Assembly (NCBI GenBank): GCA_047631875.1
Contig: JBLIAZ010000091.1
Location: forward strand, 1-10,133
Reading direction: 5' to 3'
DNA from: JBLIAZ01 sp047631875
GTDB lineage: Bacteria > Bacteroidota > Bacteroidia > Flavobacteriales_C > GCA-002722245
DNA length: 10,133 nt
In this document: piece after piece, positions 7,204 through 10,133 of the stretch
Position numbering within the stretch: the stretch's first letter is position 1
How the letters are laid out: each line of letters starts with the position of its first letter
Notes under the pieces: model-generated
Database searches by the model: none
Told to the model about the DNA's origin: nothing
What the model saw: the letters and a program-made list of their open reading frames with translations, nothing else
Made by a program: the position numbers and the translations under genes

Positions 7204-7218
7204 CCCGCAAAAAACGGG
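7204..7218 (-). promoter_or_regulatory. Hairpin at the predicted 5' end of the operon transcript
   Basis: On the minus strand CCCG-TTTTTTG-CGGG can form a 4-bp GC stem with a 7-nt loop. It begins about 5 bases after the TTTG of the -7 box, so it would lie at or very near the 5' end of the mRNA. Such hairpins can slow RNA decay. It is not a terminator: the U-run is in the loop rather than after the stem. The position relative to the start site is inferred. Confidence 0.35.
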
Positions 7219-7222
7219 AGGG

Positions 7223-7252
7223 CAAAGCTAATAGTTTTCTTTTACAATCCAA
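7223..7252 (-). promoter_or_regulatory. Bacteroidota-type promoter for the rpsL operon
   Basis: Reading the minus strand, TTG (7252-7250) is followed by 19 bases and then TAGCTTTG (7230-7223). This fits the established Bacteroides/Flavobacterium promoter, TTG then 17-23 bp then TAnnTTTG, recognised by the lineage's primary sigma factor. Transcription would start near 7217-7219, giving a leader of roughly 55 nt before the rpsL ATG at 7161. It is the best promoter match I saw in the intergenic region and it faces the operon's first gene. Confidence 0.75.
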
Positions 7253-7253
7253 C

Positions 7254-7271
7254 TTTTTTTTACAAAAAAAA
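7254..7271. promoter_or_regulatory. T8/A8 tract just upstream of the rpsL promoter
   Basis: Eight T, AC, then eight A on the plus strand, ending two bases upstream of the -33 TTG on the rpsL side. A/T tracts in this position can act as UP elements or bend DNA at strong promoters of ribosomal genes. The role is inferred from position and composition. Confidence 0.4.
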
Positions 7272-7311
7272 TCAAGCAATTCGTTAATTACTTTGGGGGG
7301 ATGCTTGATTT
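7269..7311. repeat. Perfect 10-bp inverted repeat in the divergent region
   Basis: AAATCAAGCA at 7269-7278 is mirrored exactly by TGCTTGATTT at 7302-7311, with 23 bases between. It lies upstream of the rpsL promoter. If transcribed rightward, the right arm would cover all but the first base of the ATG of the 42-codon ORF. It may be an operator or an RNA stem; the arms are too far apart for a typical dimer half-site pair, though they are about four helical turns apart centre to centre (33 bp would be about three). Confidence 0.5.
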
Positions 7312-7429
7312 ACAGGCAATAAAGACTAAAAAGGAAGTGTCAGTTTGGATTCAACGTCTTCCATCTAAAATATTATTCCGGCTGTTTCGTCATCAAAATG
7401 ATCAAGAGGTGTATATTTGTTGTAAATAA
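7301..7429 (+). CDS. Doubtful 42-codon ORF before the helicase gene
   Basis: An ATG at 7301 opens 42 codons ending in TAA at 7427-7429, 11 nt before the helicase start. The product begins MLDLQAIKTKKEVSVWIQRL and is basic, with a PSKILFRLFRHQND middle and a YICCK end; it has no signal peptide and only a short hydrophobic patch. I do not recognise it. Against it: the length is easily reached by chance, the best candidate promoter for the helicase (7412-7419) lies inside its end, and GGGGGG directly abuts the ATG, too close to be a ribosome-binding site. For it: tight same-strand spacing with the next gene and an inverted repeat at its start. I treat it as possibly spurious. Confidence 0.2.
   Translation: MLDLQAIKTKKEVSVWIQRLPSKILFRLFRHQNDQEVYICCK
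7412..7419 (+). promoter_or_regulatory. Candidate -7 box for the helicase gene
   Basis: TATATTTG matches TAnnTTTG exactly and lies 21 bp before the helicase ATG at 7441, which would give a leader of about 15 nt. No TTG is found at the right distance; the nearest T-rich triplet is TTC at 7386-7388, 23 bases upstream. An exact box by chance in AT-rich DNA is not rare, so this is tentative. Confidence 0.4.
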
Positions 7430-7440
7430 TCTACATATAT

Positions 7441-9690
7441 ATGTCCTCCTTTTTAGACGAATTAAATGAAGCCCAAAGAAAAGCTGTGGAAGCTGTGAAT
7501 GGTCCGGTTATGGTTCTTGCTGGTGCTGGTTCAGGAAAAACAAGGGTATTGACGTACAGGGTTGCTCATTTGATAAACCTGGGCCTAGCACCGTTTAATA
7601 TTCTCGCATTGACTTTCACCAACAAGGCAGCAAAGGAGATGAAGGAGCGAATTGAAAAAATTGCCGGAACCGAGACACGAAACTTATGGATGGGAACTTT
7701 CCACTCCGTATTTGCTAGGATATTAAGGAATGAAGCTTCCTCCCTCGGCTATCCCTATAACTTCACTATATATGATACTATTGATACTAAAAGTCTCCTT
7801 AGAAGCATCATAAAGGAACTTAAGCTCGATGAAAAAATTTACAAACCAGGGTTGGTATATAACAGAATCTCTGCTGCAAAAAACAACTTACTTTCAGCTA
7901 AGGCCTACAATAATGATGAAAAAATTATAGCAGAAGACAAAGTCATGGCAAAGCCAAGATTAGGCGAAGTTTATTCGCGGTATGAAAAAAAATGTTTTAA
8001 AAGTGGCGCGATGGATTTCGATGACTTGCTATTTAAAACCAACATGTTGTTTTCCAAGTCACCTGAAACATTAAAAAAATATCAAGACATTTTTCGGTTC
8101 ATTTTAGTTGACGAGTACCAGGACACTAATTTTGCTCAATACAGTATCATTAAAAAACTATCAGCAACCCACAAAAATATTTGTGTAGTGGGAGATGATG
8201 CACAGAGTATTTATTCATTCAGGGGAGCTGACATTGAAAACATTTTGAACTTCAACAAGGATTTTCCTGGTGCCCAAACATTCAAGCTGGAACAAAATTA
8301 CCGAAGCACAAAAACCATTGTAAATGCTGCTAATGCTGTCATTGAAAACAATAAAAACCAAATAAAAAAAGACATCTGGACGGGGAACGACGAAGGTTCA
8401 AAAATCAAAATTATTAAAACCAGAACCGACAACGACGAAGGCAAGGCCGTAGCTGCCTCCATATTAGATGCGTCCTTGCAAGAACAATACAAATACAGCG
8501 AATTCGCGATATTATACCGAACCAATGCCCAATCTAGGGCAATGGAAGAAGCTCTTCGTAAAAATAACATCCCTTATAAAATACATGGTGGATTGTCATT
8601 TTATCAACGAAAAGAAATAAAAGATCTGCTGTCATACTACAGGTTAATAATTAACCCTAACGATGAAGAAGCTTTGAAGAGAGTAATTAATTACCCCGCT
8701 CGAGGGATTGGAAAAAGCACCCTTGATAAATTAATCATCAGTTCCACCGCAAATGATTGCAGCGTTTGGGAAGTAATTGACACTCACCTTCACACCTGCG
8801 GATTGAACAAGGGAACCATGAAAAAATTGAAAGATTTCATCAACATGATCCTCACTTTTCAAGCTGAATTGCCTCAAAAAAACGCGTACGATTTAGGTAG
8901 CCATGTGGTCTCCCACACAGGGATACTGAAAGAACTTTACGTTGATAAAACACCAGAAGGTGTATCGCGCTACGAAAACATTCAAGAGTTACTTAATGGT
9001 GTAAAACAGTTTTCGCTCCTTGAAGAAGTAAACCCTGGAGATGCACCGACAAAAACATTAGACGTGTTCATGGAGGACGTTGCTTTACTTACCAACCAAG
9101 ACAGCGAAACAGACGACGACTTTAACAAAGTTACCTTGATGACCATTCATTCCGCTAAAGGACTGGAATTCCCTGCTGTTTACATTGTTGGATTAGAAGA
9201 AAATCTATTTCCATCGCAGCTCTCTTTAACCAACAGATCAGAACTTGAAGAAGAGCGTCGCTTATTTTACGTTGCCTTAACCCGTGCAGAGAAATCGCTT
9301 ACGATATCATATGCTCAAACTCGATTCAAATTTGGCAACATCAATTATGCAGACCCAAGTCGCTTTGTTAGCGAACTTCCCAAACAATTAATAGAAGCTC
9401 CTAGCTCATTTAATTCAAGGAACATTTCGAAACCAAATAATCCATTTTTGACCCATTCGAAATCGAAGTTTGTAAGCATGAATAAAGCAGTTACTCCAAC
9501 GGTATCTACAGTACCAAACAACAGTTCGTTGATGAACGTGAACACTGAAGTTGAACACTTAAGGTTTGGTAAAGGAAAAATAATTTCGCTTGAAGGAATT
9601 GGTCCAAGTAAAAAAGCGACCATAGCCTTTGACAAACATGGTACAAAACAAATACTTTTGAAGTTTGCTAAACTTAAAATTCTTAGTTAG
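7441..9690 (+). CDS. uvrD: UvrD/PcrA/Rep-type superfamily 1 ATP-dependent DNA helicase
   Basis: This is a 3'-5' DNA helicase of nucleotide excision repair, mismatch repair or replication-fork clearing. The 749 residues are close to PcrA and UvrD (about 720-750). All SF1A motifs are visible: Q-motif LNEAQRKAV (8-16), Walker A GAGSGKT (28-34), motif Ia ALTFTNKAA (56-64), Walker B DEYQDT (224-229), motif III VVGDDAQSIYSFRGAD (249-264), motif IV LEQNYRST (283-290), motif V VTLMTIHSAKGLEFPAVYIV (564-583) and motif VI EERRLFYVALTRAEKSL (604-620). A Ser/Asn-rich linker (about 655-700) leads to a Tudor-like end, VEHLRFGKGKIISLEG (704-719) through KILS, the segment that contacts RNA polymerase in PcrA and UvrD. 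The first ATG leaves a normal N-terminus. UvrD, PcrA and Rep cannot be separated firmly by eye; the Tudor end favours UvrD/PcrA over Rep. It is divergent from the ribosomal operon. Confidence 0.95.
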   Translation: MSSFLDELNEAQRKAVEAVNGPVMVLAGAGSGKTRVLTYRVAHLINLGLAPFNILALTFTNKAAKEMKERIEKIAGTETRNLWMGTFHSVFARILRNEASSLGYPYNFTIYDTIDTKSLLRSIIKELKLDEKIYKPGLVYNRISAAKNNLLSAKAYNNDEKIIAEDKVMAKPRLGEVYSRYEKKCFKSGAMDFDDLLFKTNMLFSKSPETLKKYQDIFRFILVDEYQDTNFAQYSIIKKLSATHKNICVVGDDAQSIYSFRGADIENILNFNKDFPGAQTFKLEQNYRSTKTIVNAANAVIENNKNQIKKDIWTGNDEGSKIKIIKTRTDNDEGKAVAASILDASLQEQYKYSEFAILYRTNAQSRAMEEALRKNNIPYKIHGGLSFYQRKEIKDLLSYYRLIINPNDEEALKRVINYPARGIGKSTLDKLIISSTANDCSVWEVIDTHLHTCGLNKGTMKKLKDFINMILTFQAELPQKNAYDLGSHVVSHTGILKELYVDKTPEGVSRYENIQELLNGVKQFSLLEEVNPGDAPTKTLDVFMEDVALLTNQDSETDDDFNKVTLMTIHSAKGLEFPAVYIVGLEENLFPSQLSLTNRSELEEERRLFYVALTRAEKSLTISYAQTRFKFGNINYADPSRFVSELPKQLIEAPSSFNSRNISKPNNPFLTHSKSKFVSMNKAVTPTVSTVPNNSSLMNVNTEVEHLRFGKGKIISLEGIGPSKKATIAFDKHGTKQILLKFAKLKILS

Positions 9691-9770
9691 TTTAGCCGTC
9701 AGTGAATTAGCGCTACTATAATTATCAGCTAAAAACTTCTTAGGGAAAATTTATTTCTATAAAAACATCA
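9691..9770 (+). other. Spacer between the helicase and DUF4290 genes
   Basis: Eighty bases of AT-rich DNA. They contain an 8-bp palindrome TAGCGCTA (9708-9715), nested between TTTAGC (9691-9696) and GCTAAA (9728-9733), which could form an imperfect stem. No T-run follows on the plus strand, so I do not call a terminator. I see no TAnnTTTG box, so the downstream gene may be read from the helicase promoter or from one I cannot recognise. Confidence 0.4.
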
Positions 9771-10133
9771 ATGGAATACAACACAACTTTATCGGAGATC
9801 GTCGTTCCTGAATACGGAAGGAATATACAAAGGATGATCAATTTCGCTTGCAGAGTGGAAGACAGGGAAGAACGAAATTTAATTGCCCGATCAATAGTAA
9901 AAGTAATGGGACAAGTGAATTCTCAGTACAAAGATTCTGAAGATTTTGTTCAAAAACAATGGGATCATTTGTTCATTATTTCTGATTTTAAATTGGATGT
10001 AGACTCTCCCTATCCTGTTCCAGAAAAAGAACAGCTTCAAAAAAAGCCAAAAAGATTAGATTATCCGTCTCAACGAATAAAGTACCGTCACTATGGTCAT
10101 TCAGTAGAACAATTCATAAAAAAGGCATCGGAA
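9771..10133 (+). CDS. DUF4290 domain protein, 5' part only
   Basis: An ATG at 9771 opens 121 codons that run off the window. The product resembles the Bacteroidota family DUF4290, which has no established function. Recognisable stretches are PEYGRNIQRMI (13-23), EDREERNLIARSIVKVMGQV (30-49), WDHLFIISDFKLDVDSPYPV (64-83), and RIKYRHYGHSVE (102-113). The visible part is soluble and charged, with no signal peptide or membrane segment, so it is probably cytoplasmic. About half of the protein is visible if it has the usual length of roughly 200 residues, as I recall. The start has no Shine-Dalgarno (ATAAAAACATCA then ATG), like the other genes here. It lies 80 nt after the helicase on the same strand. 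Family assignment is from memory of the conserved motifs. Confidence 0.85.
   Translation, partial: MEYNTTLSEIVVPEYGRNIQRMINFACRVEDREERNLIARSIVKVMGQVNSQYKDSEDFVQKQWDHLFIISDFKLDVDSPYPVPEKEQLQKKPKRLDYPSQRIKYRHYGHSVEQFIKKASE

Noticed and set aside
7075..7287. 70-codon plus-strand ORF running from rpsL into the intergenic region
   Set aside because: It begins antisense to rpsL, crosses the rpsL promoter and leader, and has no recognisable motif.
7288..7295. TTACTTTG as a rightward -7 box
   Set aside because: It misses the key A of TAnnTTTG and has no TTG at a suitable distance upstream.
8298..8570. 90-codon minus-strand ORF inside the helicase gene
   Set aside because: The sense strand there encodes helicase sequence running on from motif IV, so the opposite ORF is a shadow.

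Overview
The window holds a conserved ribosomal-protein operon on the minus strand and the start of a divergent plus-strand unit led by a UvrD/PcrA helicase. The organism is almost certainly a member of the Bacteroidota, most likely Flavobacteriia or a close relative. Four things point there: the protein sequences (L22 with a lysine-rich N-terminal extension, L3 without the PrmB-target glutamine, L2 with the motif NPVDHPMGGGEG); a DUF4290 gene, a family I know only from Bacteroidota; the lack of clear Shine-Dalgarno sequences before the starts in AT-rich DNA; and a promoter of the Bacteroidota type (TTG, 19 bp, TAnnTTTG). I cannot name a genus.

Minus strand, in transcription order from 7161 down to 1: rpsL, rpsG, fusA, rpsJ, rplC, rplD, rplW, rplB, rpsS, rplV and rpsC, the last cut by the window edge. 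This is the E. coli str operon joined directly to the S10 operon with no tuf gene between. Gaps between genes are 1 to 50 nt, so one long transcript is likely. A good promoter lies at 7223-7252, with an A/T tract just upstream and a short hairpin near the predicted 5' end of the leader. The products are 30S proteins S12, S7, S10, S19 and S3, 50S proteins L3, L4, L23, L2 and L22, and the translocase EF-G, so the operon ties ribosome assembly to elongation capacity.

The divergent intergenic region (7162-7440) carries the rpsL promoter, a T8/A8 tract, a perfect 10-bp inverted repeat, a doubtful 42-codon ORF, and an exact TAnnTTTG box just before the helicase start.

Plus strand: a complete UvrD/PcrA/Rep-type superfamily 1 DNA helicase (7441-9690) with all core motifs and a C-terminal Tudor-like segment, then 80 bp of noncoding DNA, then the 5' part of a DUF4290 gene (9771 to the edge).

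This is mostly a core housekeeping region. I found no mobile element, CRISPR array, RNA gene or defence system, and nothing that looks like an undescribed system. The points worth a second look are small regulatory or sequence details: the promoter region, the inverted repeat, the tiny ORF, the hairpin before rplC, the repeat-encoded tail of S3, and the uncharacterised DUF4290 gene.
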